From Caulobacter endophyticus (lineage in GTDB: Bacteria; Pseudomonadota; Alphaproteobacteria; Caulobacterales; Caulobacteraceae): 63,688 bases of DNA. Location of the stretch: the NCBI RefSeq assembly GCF_003116815.1, contig NZ_QDKQ01000018.1, forward strand, positions 1-63,688, in the 5' to 3' direction. Shown here one piece after another: positions 7,697 through 16,626 of the stretch (position 1 is its first letter; each line of letters starts with the position of its first letter). The translations under genes and the position numbers were made by a program. The notes below the pieces were generated by a model. It ran no database searches and had not been told where the DNA came from. It was given only the letters and a program-made list of their open reading frames with translations.

Positions 7697-7939
7697 TGTT
7701 CCCCCTGCCGTGTCTAAGGGAGCAGGCTTGCAAGTGGTCCGCGAGACCCCGTGCTGCGCTTTCCATATCTAAGATGGCAACAAGCCCTATTCCCTGAAGG
7801 TCGGCAACGGGTCGCGAACCGCAGTTGGCGCAGTCGCTCATTACTGACGATCAGGATATCGTCGTGAGCAAGTGTCGGTCTTGCCTAGTGCCCACCCTTG
7901 AGGTGGGGGCGCAGAAGCGCTGCCGAGCGCCGGCAGAAC

Positions 7940-8833
7940 CTAGTCCTCCAACGCCGGCGGCGGGATCAGGGCCAGGAAGTTGCGCACCAGGGGCGAGGCG
8001 TCGCCGGCGCGGGTGGCGATCGCGAGCGGCACCCTGGGCACGGCCCCGTCCAGAGGGCGGTAGACGACGCCGCGGACGGCCAGCTGGGCGATCGAGCCGG
8101 GGGCCATGGCCACGCCCAGGCCGGCGGCGACCATGTTGATCATCGCCACGATGTGCGGGGTCTCCTGGCCGATGGTCGGCTCGAAACCCTCGTGGGCGCA
8201 GGCCTCGCGGATGAGGCCCAGGAACGTGCGGCCGATCCCCTGCGAGAAGATCACGAACGGCTCGTGCGCCAGGGCCGCCACCGGCACGCGGGCCTGGGCG
8301 GCCAGGCGATGGCCGGCCGGCAGGGCCAGGATCAGCGGCTCCTCGCCCAGGGGCAGCAGATCCAGGCCCTCGATCGCGACATTGCCGGGGCGCACGAAGG
8401 CCGCGTCCAGCTCCGAATGCAGCAGGCGTTCGGCCAGGCGCGCCGAGTGGCTTTCCTCGACGATCAGGCTGGCGTCCGGATACTTCCAGTGAAAGACCGC
8501 GAAGGCCTCGGTCACCGCCGGGTGGAAGTTGGCCGACGAGGTGAAGCCCACCCGCAGCGCGCCCACATGTCCGCCCCCGGCCCGGCGGGCGGCCTCCTTG
8601 GCGCGTTCGGCTTGCTCCAGGATCTGGCGGGCCTCGGCCAGGAAGGCCCGGCCCGCCTCGGTCAGCTCCGCGCCGTGCGGGCGGCGCAGGAACAGCGGAT
8701 AGCCGATCTCGGTCTCCAGGTCCCGGATCTGCTGGCTGAGCGGCGGCTGGCCGATGCCCAGGCGCGCGGCCGCCCGCGTGAAGTTCAGCTCTTCCGCGAG
8801 GGCGACGAAGTAGCGGACGTGGCGCAGTTCCAT
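7940..8833 (-). CDS. LysR-family transcriptional regulator
   Basis: A 297-residue regulator. The N-terminal winged helix-turn-helix reads MELRHVRYFVALAEELNFTRAAARLGIGQPPLSQQIRDLE, followed by the linker helix and a periplasmic-binding-protein-like effector domain from about residue 90 (LRVGFTSSANFHPAV). LysR proteins usually control a divergent or adjacent metabolic gene, but the upstream gene here points the same way, so the target is unclear. The sequence resembles the CatR/BenM-like branch that senses aromatic compounds; this is a weak inference. The ATG at 8833 gives a canonical N-terminus. Confidence 0.92.
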   Translation of the reverse strand: MELRHVRYFVALAEELNFTRAAARLGIGQPPLSQQIRDLETEIGYPLFLRRPHGAELTEAGRAFLAEARQILEQAERAKEAARRAGGGHVGALRVGFTSSANFHPAVTEAFAVFHWKYPDASLIVEESHSARLAERLLHSELDAAFVRPGNVAIEGLDLLPLGEEPLILALPAGHRLAAQARVPVAALAHEPFVIFSQGIGRTFLGLIREACAHEGFEPTIGQETPHIVAMINMVAAGLGVAMAPGSIAQLAVRGVVYRPLDGAVPRVPLAIATRAGDASPLVRNFLALIPPPALED

Positions 8834-8858
8834 GGGGTGGCGCGGGACTCGGCGGGCT

Positions 8859-9050
8859 TCAGGCAGGCGGAAACTTGCCACGAACGGACGGGCGGGCGCT
8901 TTTCCAGAGCAGGACGGCCAAGGCCGCCAACGCCGCCGGGATCAGCGCAACCAACCATACCAGAACAACGACCGTCAGTTGCAGTACGGACAACGCGACC
9001 ACGAGGGCCTTGTTCTCCGGCTTGCTGGCCTTGGGGCGCGGGATGGACAC
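8859..9050 (-). CDS. Small hydrophobic membrane protein
   Basis: A 63-residue protein with a basic N-terminus (SIPRPKASKPENK), a long hydrophobic stretch (about residues 16-48, possibly two short membrane helices) and a basic tail (WKSARPSVRGK). The GTG at 9050 is preferred because GAGAGA lies 8 bases upstream; a TTG at 9080 would extend it by ten residues. It ends 25 bases before the LysR start on the same strand and may be co-transcribed with it. No family is recognised; it could be a spurious frame. Confidence 0.4.
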   Translation of the reverse strand: MSIPRPKASKPENKALVVALSVLQLTVVVLVWLVALIPAALAALAVLLWKSARPSVRGKFPPA

Positions 9051-9313
9051 TGACGCAATCTCTCGCAACGCGGCTGGCAAGACTGCGCACGGCGAGCGAG
9101 CGCGGTCAGGCCAGTCGTCAGCGGTGTTGCATCGACCTCTGACGAATCTGCGGGAAGTATTGCGCAGAATCCGTAATATTCAATCGCAAACTCCCGCGAC
9201 GGGGGATATTGTGTATTTACGCACCGCTCGTTGCGCGAATTTTGAGGCAAAATATGGACGGCGCTCCAGGTATATCTGGAAAGTATTGGTCCATATCTTT
9301 TGAGTATCGATGA

Positions 9314-9724
9314 TCAGCCTTCGAGCGAGGCGAGCACTTTGGGGTCGCGGCGGGCCAGATCCACCAGTCGTTCGACCAGCGCCTCGCGGCTGTCGAGCGC
9401 CAGGCCGTCTCGAAGCCTGGCCATACGGTCGCGCACGGCTTGCACGCCGGCTTCGTCCAGCGCATTGGCCGCCACGACCACGGCCGCCTGGTGCTTGCAG
9501 GCGCCGAACTTCTCGAACCCCGGGCAGTCGCAGCGGCCTTCGCCGGCCGGGCTGCGCAGTTCGACGACATAGAGGTCGCCGGCGCTGCCGGTGACGTGGG
9601 CGGTCACCGCGTCGTCCTCGATCGCCACCAGGTCGACGTCGCCCTTGTCGGCGATGGCTACGCCGCTTTCGAACCAGCGCTCGTCCATGCGCTCGCGCCA
9701 GGTTTCGGTGTCGAAAAGGCTCAT
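9314..9724 (-). CDS. SWIM zinc-finger protein
   Basis: A 136-residue protein with a SWIM-type zinc motif (CDCPGFEKFGACKH; CxC...CxH) at about residues 65-78, preceded by beta strands (VTAHVTGSAGDLYVVELRS) and followed by helices. SWIM domains bind DNA or proteins; the role here is unknown. Its ATG overlaps the stop of the upstream metallopeptidase gene (ATGA), so the two are translationally coupled and likely work together. Confidence 0.8.
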   Translation of the reverse strand: MSLFDTETWRERMDERWFESGVAIADKGDVDLVAIEDDAVTAHVTGSAGDLYVVELRSPAGEGRCDCPGFEKFGACKHQAAVVVAANALDEAGVQAVRDRMARLRDGLALDSREALVERLVDLARRDPKVLASLEG

Positions 9725-10122
9725 GCCTCGTCCTCGATGCGGTGGATGTCGTCGTCCGACAGCCCGAAATGGTGACCGATCTCGTGGACCAGCACGTGCT
9801 CGATCAGCTCGCCCAGGGCCACATCGCCGCGTTCGCACCATTCGTCCAGGATCGGCCGGCGATAGAGGAAGACCATCGAGGGCTGGGTGTTGGAATCCAG
9901 CACCGAGCGGCGCGACAGGTCCACGCCCTGGTAGAGGCCGGTCAGCTCGAACGGGTCTTCTATGCCCAGGCTGTCGAGCACCTCGTCGGTCGCGAAGTCG
10001 TCGATGCGGAAGACGACGTCGCCGGTCAGGCGGCGGAACTCCTCGGGCAAGGCGTCGAAGGCGGCCTTGGCCAGGGCGGCGAAGTCGTCAAGCGAGGGGG
10101 CGAGGCGGTCGGACCAGGTCAT
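9721..10122 (-). CDS. Zincin-like metallopeptidase (DUF1025 family)
   Basis: A 133-residue protein whose C-terminus carries HEIGHHFGLSDDDIHRIE, an HExxH zinc site with a downstream aspartate typical of the minimal zincin family. The rest has FRRLTGDVVFRIDDF and FELTGLYQGVDLSRRSV, the latter being the conserved strand near the active site. It is predicted cytosolic. The start used is the ATG at 10122; a GTG three codons upstream is possible. It is divergent from divL with about 120 bases between the two starts. Confidence 0.85.
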   Translation of the reverse strand: MTWSDRLAPSLDDFAALAKAAFDALPEEFRRLTGDVVFRIDDFATDEVLDSLGIEDPFELTGLYQGVDLSRRSVLDSNTQPSMVFLYRRPILDEWCERGDVALGELIEHVLVHEIGHHFGLSDDDIHRIEDEA

Positions 10123-10243
10123 GAACTTCACATAACGCGATCCGCGCTTGGCGGAAGGGGCCAGATCGCGCTCTCGCCACGCGCGGTCTAAGCTGCCAAA
10201 TCTGATTCGACCCTTATGCCTTTGGGGCTTAGCGACACGCCGG

Positions 10244-12553
10244 ATGACATCGCTCGATCTGATCCTGGCCGCGGCGGCCGGCGCGGTCTGCCTGGCGATC
10301 TGCGCCACCCTGTGGGCGCTCGCCCAGCGGCGCGCCTTCGACGCCCGCCTGGCCGGCATGAGGCTGCGCCTCGACGCCCTCGAAAGCGGCTCGGTGGCCG
10401 CCCAGGCCTCGGCTGAAGCCTTCGACAACGCCCTGGTGGCGGTCGAGGACGGCGCGGCCCGGCTGGTGTCGGGCGACGACAGCCTGCACGCCTGCGCCCA
10501 GGTGCTGAACGTCGAGGCCACGCCCGACGCCCTGGTGGAGGCCCTGGTCTCCGGCGATCCCGACCACGCCGCCCGCCTGAGGGCCCTGTTCGAGCGCGGC
10601 GAGGCCTGCGCCTTCGAGGCGCGCGGTCCCGGCGGCCGGGTCATCGTCGAGGGGCGCGCGGCCGGCGCCCTGGCCTGGCTGCGCCTGGCCGCCCAGACCG
10701 GCGACCTTGGCCTGCCCAGCGCCGCCCGCTTCGCCGCCTTCGTCGACGGCCTGTCCGAGCCGGCCTGGATCGCCGCCGCCGACGGCGCGCCGACCTGGGC
10801 CAACGCCGCCTATCTGCGCGCCGTGGGTGTCGACAACGCGCCGCAGGCCGCGCTCGCCGGCAAGACCTTCGATCGCGCCGTCGACGCCCTGGCGGTGGAA
10901 GCCGCCGCCAAGGTCGAGCGCCGCGAGACCGTGCGCTGGACGCCGATCGACGGCCGCAGGCGAGCGTTCCGCTTCACCGTCAAGCCGCTGGACGGCGGCG
11001 GGGCGGGCGTGTTCAGCGCCGACGTCACCGAGGTCGAGGATGTTCGCGAGACGCTGAAGAACCACGTCGCCGCCCACGACGAGACCCTCAACCACATCGC
11101 CGACGGCGTGGCGATCTTCAGCGCCAGCCGCCGCCTGTCGTTCCACAACACCGCCTTCGCCGACCTCTGGGGCCTGGAGCCGGCCTGGCTGGCCGAGCGC
11201 CCGACCCACGGCGAGGTGCTGGACCGCCTGCGCCAGCGCCGCAGGCTCCCCGAAACGGTCGACTATGCGCGGTGGAAGGCGGCCGAACTCGCCCGCTACG
11301 AGGACCTGGGCCCCCAGGCCGACGAACTGTGGGACCTGCCCGACGGGCGGACCCTGAAAGTCGTGCGCCAGCCCCACCCGCTGGGCGGCATGCTGCTGCT
11401 CTATTCCGACATCACCGGCGAGCTGCGCCTCAAGGCCCAGTACAACGCCCTGATCCAGGTGCAGCAGGCCACGCTCGACAAGCTGAACGACGCCGTGGCC
11501 GTGTTCGGCTCGGACGGCCGCCTGCGCCTGCACAACGAGGCCTTCGAGACCTTCTGGAACGTCACGCCCCAGGCCCTGCAGGCCGCCGGCGACTTCGAGG
11601 GCGTGGTCGAACTGTGCGTGCGCCGCCTGCATGACCTTTCCTTCTGGCGCGAGCTCAAGGGCCGGGTCGCCGATCCGGATCCGCAGATGCGCGCCCCGAC
11701 CTCGGGCGAGGTGCGCACCTCGGACGGCCGCATCGTCGTCTACCAGAGCCGGCCGTTGCCCGACGGCGCGACCCTGATCGCCTTCGCCGACGTCACCGAC
11801 ACCCGTCACCTGGAAAGCGCTCTCGCCGATCGCTCGGCGGCCCTGGCCGAGGCCGAGCGGCTGAAGCGCGACTTCGTCGGCAACGTCTCCTACGAGCTGC
11901 GCACGCCGCTGACGACGATCATCGGCTATTCCGAACTGCTCGAGCGGGCCGAGGGCCTGCACGAGCGCGGCAAGGGCCACGTGGCCGCCGTGCGCGCCGC
12001 CGCCACCCAGCTGGCCCGCTCGATCGACGACGTGCTGGACATGGCCCAGATCGACGCTGGAGAGATGGCGCTGGAGATCGAGGACATCCGCGTCGTCGAC
12101 CTGCTGCAGGGCGCCTATGATCGCGGCGGCAAGGACGCCGAGATCGGCGGGGTGACGCTGGAGGTGATCTGTGACGACGACGTCGGGCTGATCCGCGGCG
12201 ACGCCAAGCGCCTGAACCAGACCGTCGACCATCTTGTTGAGAACGCCCTGCGCCAGACCCCGCCGGGCGGCAAGGTGACGATCTCGGCCCAGCGCGCCCT
12301 CGGCGAGGTCAAGCTGCACGTCCGCGACACCGGCCGTGGCGTTCCCTTCCACGTCCAGGCCCATATCTTCGACCGCTTCGTTGGCCGCGACCGCGGCGGC
12401 CCGGGCCTGGGCCTGGCGCTGGTCAAGGCGCTGGTCGAGCTGCACGGCGGCTGGGTGGCCCTGGAGAGCGAGCCGGGCGCCGGCTCGACCTTCACCTGCC
12501 ACCTGCCCGAGACCCAGCACCCCGGCGCGGCCCAGCCGGAGTTCGGGTTCTAG
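10244..12553 (+). CDS. divL: DivL, tyrosine-kinase-like cell-cycle regulator
   Basis: A 769-residue protein, the same length as Caulobacter crescentus DivL. An N-terminal membrane helix (LILAAAAGAVCLAICATLWAL) is followed by PAS-like domains (about residues 165-290, 290-400 and 405-520), then the dimerisation domain with NVSYELRTPLTTIIGYSELL and a HATPase domain (NQTVDHLVENALRQTPPGG; DTGRGVPF; GPGLGLALVKALVELHGG). Tyrosine 550 (codon 11891-11893) replaces the phospho-accepting histidine, the hallmark of DivL. DivL acts at the new pole with phospho-free DivK to inhibit the CckA kinase and so controls CtrA. The GTG/ATG-rich upstream extension to 10148 was not used because 10244 restores family length. 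Confidence 0.95.
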   Translation: MTSLDLILAAAAGAVCLAICATLWALAQRRAFDARLAGMRLRLDALESGSVAAQASAEAFDNALVAVEDGAARLVSGDDSLHACAQVLNVEATPDALVEALVSGDPDHAARLRALFERGEACAFEARGPGGRVIVEGRAAGALAWLRLAAQTGDLGLPSAARFAAFVDGLSEPAWIAAADGAPTWANAAYLRAVGVDNAPQAALAGKTFDRAVDALAVEAAAKVERRETVRWTPIDGRRRAFRFTVKPLDGGGAGVFSADVTEVEDVRETLKNHVAAHDETLNHIADGVAIFSASRRLSFHNTAFADLWGLEPAWLAERPTHGEVLDRLRQRRRLPETVDYARWKAAELARYEDLGPQADELWDLPDGRTLKVVRQPHPLGGMLLLYSDITGELRLKAQYNALIQVQQATLDKLNDAVAVFGSDGRLRLHNEAFETFWNVTPQALQAAGDFEGVVELCVRRLHDLSFWRELKGRVADPDPQMRAPTSGEVRTSDGRIVVYQSRPLPDGATLIAFADVTDTRHLESALADRSAALAEAERLKRDFVGNVSYELRTPLTTIIGYSELLERAEGLHERGKGHVAAVRAAATQLARSIDDVLDMAQIDAGEMALEIEDIRVVDLLQGAYDRGGKDAEIGGVTLEVICDDDVGLIRGDAKRLNQTVDHLVENALRQTPPGGKVTISAQRALGEVKLHVRDTGRGVPFHVQAHIFDRFVGRDRGGPGLGLALVKALVELHGGWVALESEPGAGSTFTCHLPETQHPGAAQPEFGF

Positions 12554-12579
12554 GAGCGCTGCCGCCGTACGTGATCTTC

Positions 12580-12652
12580 GCCCTTCGACAGGCTCAGGGT
12601 GAGATCATTCAGGCGGCGGCATTCGTCCCTCATCCTGAGCTTGTCGAAGGGC
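12580..12652. repeat. Alphaproteobacterial REP-like inverted repeat
   Basis: CCCTTCGACAGGCTCAGG and CCTGAGCTTGTCGAAGGG are inverted copies about 25 bases apart. This sequence type is common between genes of Caulobacter and sphingomonads. It lies between convergent divL and the receptor gene. Confidence 0.75.
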
Positions 12653-12673
12653 GGGGACGCGCAGCAACAAAAA

Positions 12674-12700
12674 GGGCCTCCCGAGATCCTCGGGAGGCCC
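12674..12700 (-). terminator. Bidirectional terminator between divL and the receptor
   Basis: A perfect 12-bp stem (GGGCCTCCCGAG / CTCGGGAGGCCC) with a 3-base loop. It has an A-run on its left and TTT on its right, so it can stop transcription arriving from either convergent gene. Confidence 0.75.
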
Positions 12701-12747
12701 TTTCCATGTCCGGCGAGGCTCCCGGTCGCCCGGCAGCCTCGCAAGTC

Positions 12748-15700
12748 TCAGTACTTGTAGGTGAAGCCCATGAAGAACCGGCGGCCGAAGTAGCCCAGCT
12801 CGGTCAGGCGGATATCGCCGGCCGTGGAGCGTTCCTCCTCCTTGGTCAGGTTCTTGCCTTCCACGAAGAGCGACAGGCCCTTGGGGCCCGGCTTCCAGGT
12901 GATCTTGCCGTCCAGGTAGCCGGTCGGATCGCGGAACACCGGCTGGCCCGAGGTGTCGGCGGCCGAGACCAGGTACTTGGAGCGGTAGTTGTAGGCCAGG
13001 CGCGCGTTGATCGGGCCCTTGTCATACCAGACCGTGAAGTTGGCGCTGCTCTTGGACAGGCCCGGGAAGGGCAGGGGCGAGCCGTCCAGCGTCGAATAGA
13101 GCTCGACGTCCTTGGCTTCCTGGTAGGTGTAGTTGGCGTCGACGCCCAGGCCCGACAGCGCCCCGGGCAGCCAGGTGAAGGCCGTCTTGCCGGTCAGTTC
13201 CAGGCCCGAGATCTTGGCCCCGTCGCCGTTGATGTAGGTGCTGTAGTTATAGAGGACCCCGTCACCGTAGTAGTCGACCTTGCCGATCAGGGTGCGCGAC
13301 GAGACGTAGAACGACTTGATGTCCTTGTAGAACAAGCCCAGCGAGATCTGGGTGTCGCTGTTGGGATAGTATTCGAACGACAGGTCGTACTGGTTGGCGC
13401 GGTAGGGCTTCAGCTCCGGATTGCCGGCCGTGCAGCCGGGTTCGTCGAACTCGCCGTTGGCGTCGGGCGAATTGTCGGTGGTGCAACTGACCGTCGGCAT
13501 CAGGTAGTCCATGCGCGGCCGGGCCATCAGCTGGGCGAAGCCGGCGCGGGCCGCCAGCTTGTTGGGGGCCAGCCACAGGCCCACGTTGAAGCTGGGCAGC
13601 CACACCGTGTAGTCCTTGGTCATGGTGGCGATGCTGTTGCTCAGCACATAGGTGGTCGAGGTTCCGCCGTTGGTCGCCGCATAGGTCTCGCTGCGGGTCT
13701 GGGCCCCCGTGCCCTGGGTCTTTGTGTGGACCCGACGCCAGCCGAAGTTGCCGTTCACGTCGTAGCCCAGCAGCGGGAAGGCGTAGTTGAACTTGATGTA
13801 CTGGGCGTCGGTCTGTTCCTGGATCCGGTAGGGGATCTGCTCGTAGGTATTGCCGTCGTTGCCCGTCGTGGTCGTCAGGTTGTTCAGGTTGAAGTGCGAC
13901 GTGTCGAGGTACTGGGCGACCTTGTTGAAGTCGGGGTACAGCCAGGTCGAGGGCAGGTTGCCGCCGCCGAAGTAGAAGGCGCTGGGCAGCTGGGTCATGG
14001 CCTGGGCGAAGACGGCGTTGGAGAAGGCCCGCGACCAGGTCTCACTCGTCGACCAGTAGCCGGTGGTGTAGGCGGCCGAGGCGTTGGTGGCGCTGGTCTG
14101 GTCGGCCGTCTGGCTGGCCAGGATCGTCGCCGTCGAGTTCACCGCATTGCTGTAGATGACGGTGTCGTCAGTGGTCGAATAGGCGTTGGCGCCGCCGTCG
14201 ATGATGTAGCCGCCATAGCCGTAGCCCGAGGTCGAGAAGTCGGTGGCGCGGCCGCCGAACTCGATCTTCTTCAGGAACGGCAGGTCGATCTCGTAGTCGA
14301 AGTCGATCTTGTACTGCTTCTCTTCCGACTGCGAGTTCGAGGGCCGGTACTGGATCTGCCACTGGCGGATCGCCGAGGCGTCCGAGGGGCTGTAACCGGA
14401 TGCAAAGGTGAAGGATGGATTGCCGGTCGACGGGTCCAGCGTCACCGTCATGCCGGGGGTGTCGAAGCTGACGCTGACATTGTTGGTCTGCGAGACGGTC
14501 GAGGTCTCGGCGCTGGAGGCCTGGAACTCGATCTGCAGGCGGTCGCCGCGGTAGTTGGCGCCGATATTGTAGTAGTCGCTGGTCGACTCGTAGGCGAAGT
14601 CGCGGGCGCTGATGCCAAAGCCGTTGTAGCCGCCGGCGCCCGAGGTCGTGAGGCAGTTGCCCAGGGTGTACTGGATGACGTTGTGGTTGGCGTCGGTGAC
14701 CACCGAGCCGGCCGTGGTGTCGGTGCTGGAGCACGACGTGCCGTTGGCGGCGGTGTTGCGCAGCCTGGTGGCCGAGGTGAAGTCGGTGCCATAGTTGATG
14801 TCGTTCAGCCGCTGGCTGCGCTCATTGCGGTTGTAGCTGACCCAGGCGTCGATCTTGTCGGTGAACCTGTACTGGGCCGTGAACTCGGCCGAGATCCGCT
14901 CGTCGGTGCGGGTCCACACGCCATAGCGGGCCACGCGCGGGGCGTAGTCGTACCATTGGCTCTGGCAGGCGGTGCGCAGGTTGCTGGTCGAAATCTGGGT
15001 GGCGTCGGGCGTCACCAGCGAGGCGCAGCCGGCATAGGTGTCGACGCCCGACGCCATGTCGACGATGTCCTGGCTGTAGGCGGTCGAATAGTAGTCGACC
15101 GTCTTGTCGGCCGAGTTGTCGAAGTCGGCGAAGCGGCCCCAGGACGAGTTGCGGACGTAGTCGCCGCGGGTGTCGACCTTGTCGTAGGTGACGTTGGCCA
15201 TCAGGCCCAGGCGTCCGTCCAGCAACTGGGTGGCGGCGAAGATGTTGCCGCGCGGCTTCCAGTTCTTGACCGTGTCGAGGTTCTGCATCGAGCCGGTGAA
15301 CGACAGGGTCGGCTTCTTGAAGTCCAGCGGCTTGCGGGTTGTGACGCTGACCGTCCCGCCGACGCCGCCTTCGGTCATGTCGGCGGTGAAGCCCTTGAAG
15401 ACGTCGATCGACTTGACCAGCTCCGAGGCCAGTTCGCGGAAGTCGTTGGAGCGGCCGCCGCCGCCATAGACCTGCAGGTTGCCGGCTGTCGACAGGGTGC
15501 TCATGCCGTTGATCTCGACCCGGTTCAGGTCGGGCTCGACGCCACGGATCGACACCGCGTTGCCTTCGCCGAAGTCGCGGGCCAGCTGCACGCCGGTCAC
15601 CCGGCCAAGCGCCTCGCCGACGTTCTTGTCGGGGAACTGGCTGATGTCCTCGGCGACGATGGAATCCGAAATCGTGCCCGCGCGCTTCTTGCGGCCCATG

Positions 15701-15879
15701 GCCGACTGCAGGCTGGCGCGGGTGCCGACGACCACGATCTCGTCGACCTTGTTCTCGACCGTGGCGGTGGGGGCGGTGGGGGCGGCGGTCAGCGGGGCGG
15801 TCTGGGCCAGGGCGGCGCTCGCGCCGATCCCGGCGATGGCGAGGGCCATGCCCGTGGTCGCCAGCAGTTGGTGTTTCAT
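12748..15879 (-). CDS. Large TonB-dependent receptor
   Basis: A 1,043-residue outer-membrane receptor. Signal peptide MKHQLLATTGMALAIAGIGASAALA; a TonB-box-like DEIVVVG; plug domain with SIVAEDISQFPDKNVGEALGRVTGVQL, IRGVEPDLNRVEINGM and VDVFKG-like IDVFKGFTADMTEGGVGGTV; then a long barrel ending GRRFFMGFTYKY. This is the Caulobacter/Xanthomonas type often used for plant-derived carbohydrates, but the substrate is not identifiable. The ATG at 15879 has GGAGGAAA 5 bases upstream. Upstream lies 747 bases without a gene, with inverted repeats that may bind a regulator. Confidence 0.93.
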   Translation of the reverse strand: MKHQLLATTGMALAIAGIGASAALAQTAPLTAAPTAPTATVENKVDEIVVVGTRASLQSAMGRKKRAGTISDSIVAEDISQFPDKNVGEALGRVTGVQLARDFGEGNAVSIRGVEPDLNRVEINGMSTLSTAGNLQVYGGGGRSNDFRELASELVKSIDVFKGFTADMTEGGVGGTVSVTTRKPLDFKKPTLSFTGSMQNLDTVKNWKPRGNIFAATQLLDGRLGLMANVTYDKVDTRGDYVRNSSWGRFADFDNSADKTVDYYSTAYSQDIVDMASGVDTYAGCASLVTPDATQISTSNLRTACQSQWYDYAPRVARYGVWTRTDERISAEFTAQYRFTDKIDAWVSYNRNERSQRLNDINYGTDFTSATRLRNTAANGTSCSSTDTTAGSVVTDANHNVIQYTLGNCLTTSGAGGYNGFGISARDFAYESTSDYYNIGANYRGDRLQIEFQASSAETSTVSQTNNVSVSFDTPGMTVTLDPSTGNPSFTFASGYSPSDASAIRQWQIQYRPSNSQSEEKQYKIDFDYEIDLPFLKKIEFGGRATDFSTSGYGYGGYIIDGGANAYSTTDDTVIYSNAVNSTATILASQTADQTSATNASAAYTTGYWSTSETWSRAFSNAVFAQAMTQLPSAFYFGGGNLPSTWLYPDFNKVAQYLDTSHFNLNNLTTTTGNDGNTYEQIPYRIQEQTDAQYIKFNYAFPLLGYDVNGNFGWRRVHTKTQGTGAQTRSETYAATNGGTSTTYVLSNSIATMTKDYTVWLPSFNVGLWLAPNKLAARAGFAQLMARPRMDYLMPTVSCTTDNSPDANGEFDEPGCTAGNPELKPYRANQYDLSFEYYPNSDTQISLGLFYKDIKSFYVSSRTLIGKVDYYGDGVLYNYSTYINGDGAKISGLELTGKTAFTWLPGALSGLGVDANYTYQEAKDVELYSTLDGSPLPFPGLSKSSANFTVWYDKGPINARLAYNYRSKYLVSAADTSGQPVFRDPTGYLDGKITWKPGPKGLSLFVEGKNLTKEEERSTAGDIRLTELGYFGRRFFMGFTYKY

Positions 15880-16626
15880 GGGTTTCCTCCGATGAGAGAC
15901 TGGCGGTGACCCGCCTTCTTTCGCCGTCAGGCCGTGCGGCCCTGCGGCGTGTTGGTGGATGGCTGGAGGCAAGGCGCGGCGAGCCCGGCGGCGCGACCGG
16001 CAGGGCGCGACGAAGCGGATGTCGATGCGGGCTTGCGTGGACGCCGGGGCTCGGGCGACGCGGCGGGCGTCGGAGCGCTGGCCGTTCGCCGGATGTGCGG
16101 CGGCGGGCTTCGGCGTGTCGCGACCGGGCGGGGGTTTCGCGCCGTCGCGGATGTAGAGCGGTCTTCACGGTCGCCGCGGATCTCTTGATCTCTGCGGCGG
16201 CGTCAAAAATCTTATCGGAAAGGCGCTGTTGTCAATCTCTGTTGTCCGAGTTTTGACAACATAACCATGTATTCGACGATCTTTTCAGTAATGAAGGCTG
16301 ACAAGTTGTTTTGATTTCGAATTGTTTCTATTTTGAAAATATTGATACAAGCTATTCTCAACTTGTGGAACTACATTGCAGGAAGCGGGATTTGGCTTGC
16401 CAGAACGGTGTTGCGCGCCTAGTGGCCTGAGCCAGGCGGCAGGTTCCGATCGCGAGGCGGGCCTGTCTGGGAAGGGGAAGCGGGAGGACCAGGATCATCG
16501 GCCTCGCACGGCGCGCCAGGGCGCGCGCGGCGGCGCCGGCGGACTTCACGGAAGCAGGATTGAACTGCAGGTGGCGGTTTGTGTTTGTGCGCCACGGAAG
16601 ACTGCGTTGGGGCGGGCCTGGTCGGC
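15880..16626. other. Gene-free region upstream of the large receptor
   Basis: No convincing gene was seen. The part nearest the receptor is GC-rich, while 16200-16380 is strongly AT-rich and carries several inverted repeats. This layout suits a long leader and a regulated promoter for the receptor. Short frames on the forward strand have arginine-rich shadow composition and no plausible start. Confidence 0.6.
16228..16260. promoter_or_regulatory. Inverted repeat GTTGTCAA...TTGACAAC
   Basis: Eight-base arms GTTGTCAA (16228-16235) and TTGACAAC (16253-16260) are separated by 17 bases. A related half GTTGTCC sits inside, and a short palindrome ACAAGTTGT lies at 16301-16309. The repeated TTGT/ACAA theme suggests one regulator binding several sites in the receptor promoter region. 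Confidence 0.4.

Noticed and set aside
7590..7841. An 83-codon reverse frame (MSDCANCGSRP...) beside the AT-rich patch
   Set aside because: No ribosome site, abrupt changes in composition and overlap with the membrane-protein frame; more likely non-coding remnant DNA.
10229..12520. A 763-codon reverse frame opposite divL
   Set aside because: Mirror of the DivL coding frame with no recognisable motif; DivL has the exact family length.
12571..15909. A 1,112-codon forward frame opposite the large receptor
   Set aside because: Low-complexity Gly/Val/Ala composition and no start context; the receptor on the other strand explains the DNA.
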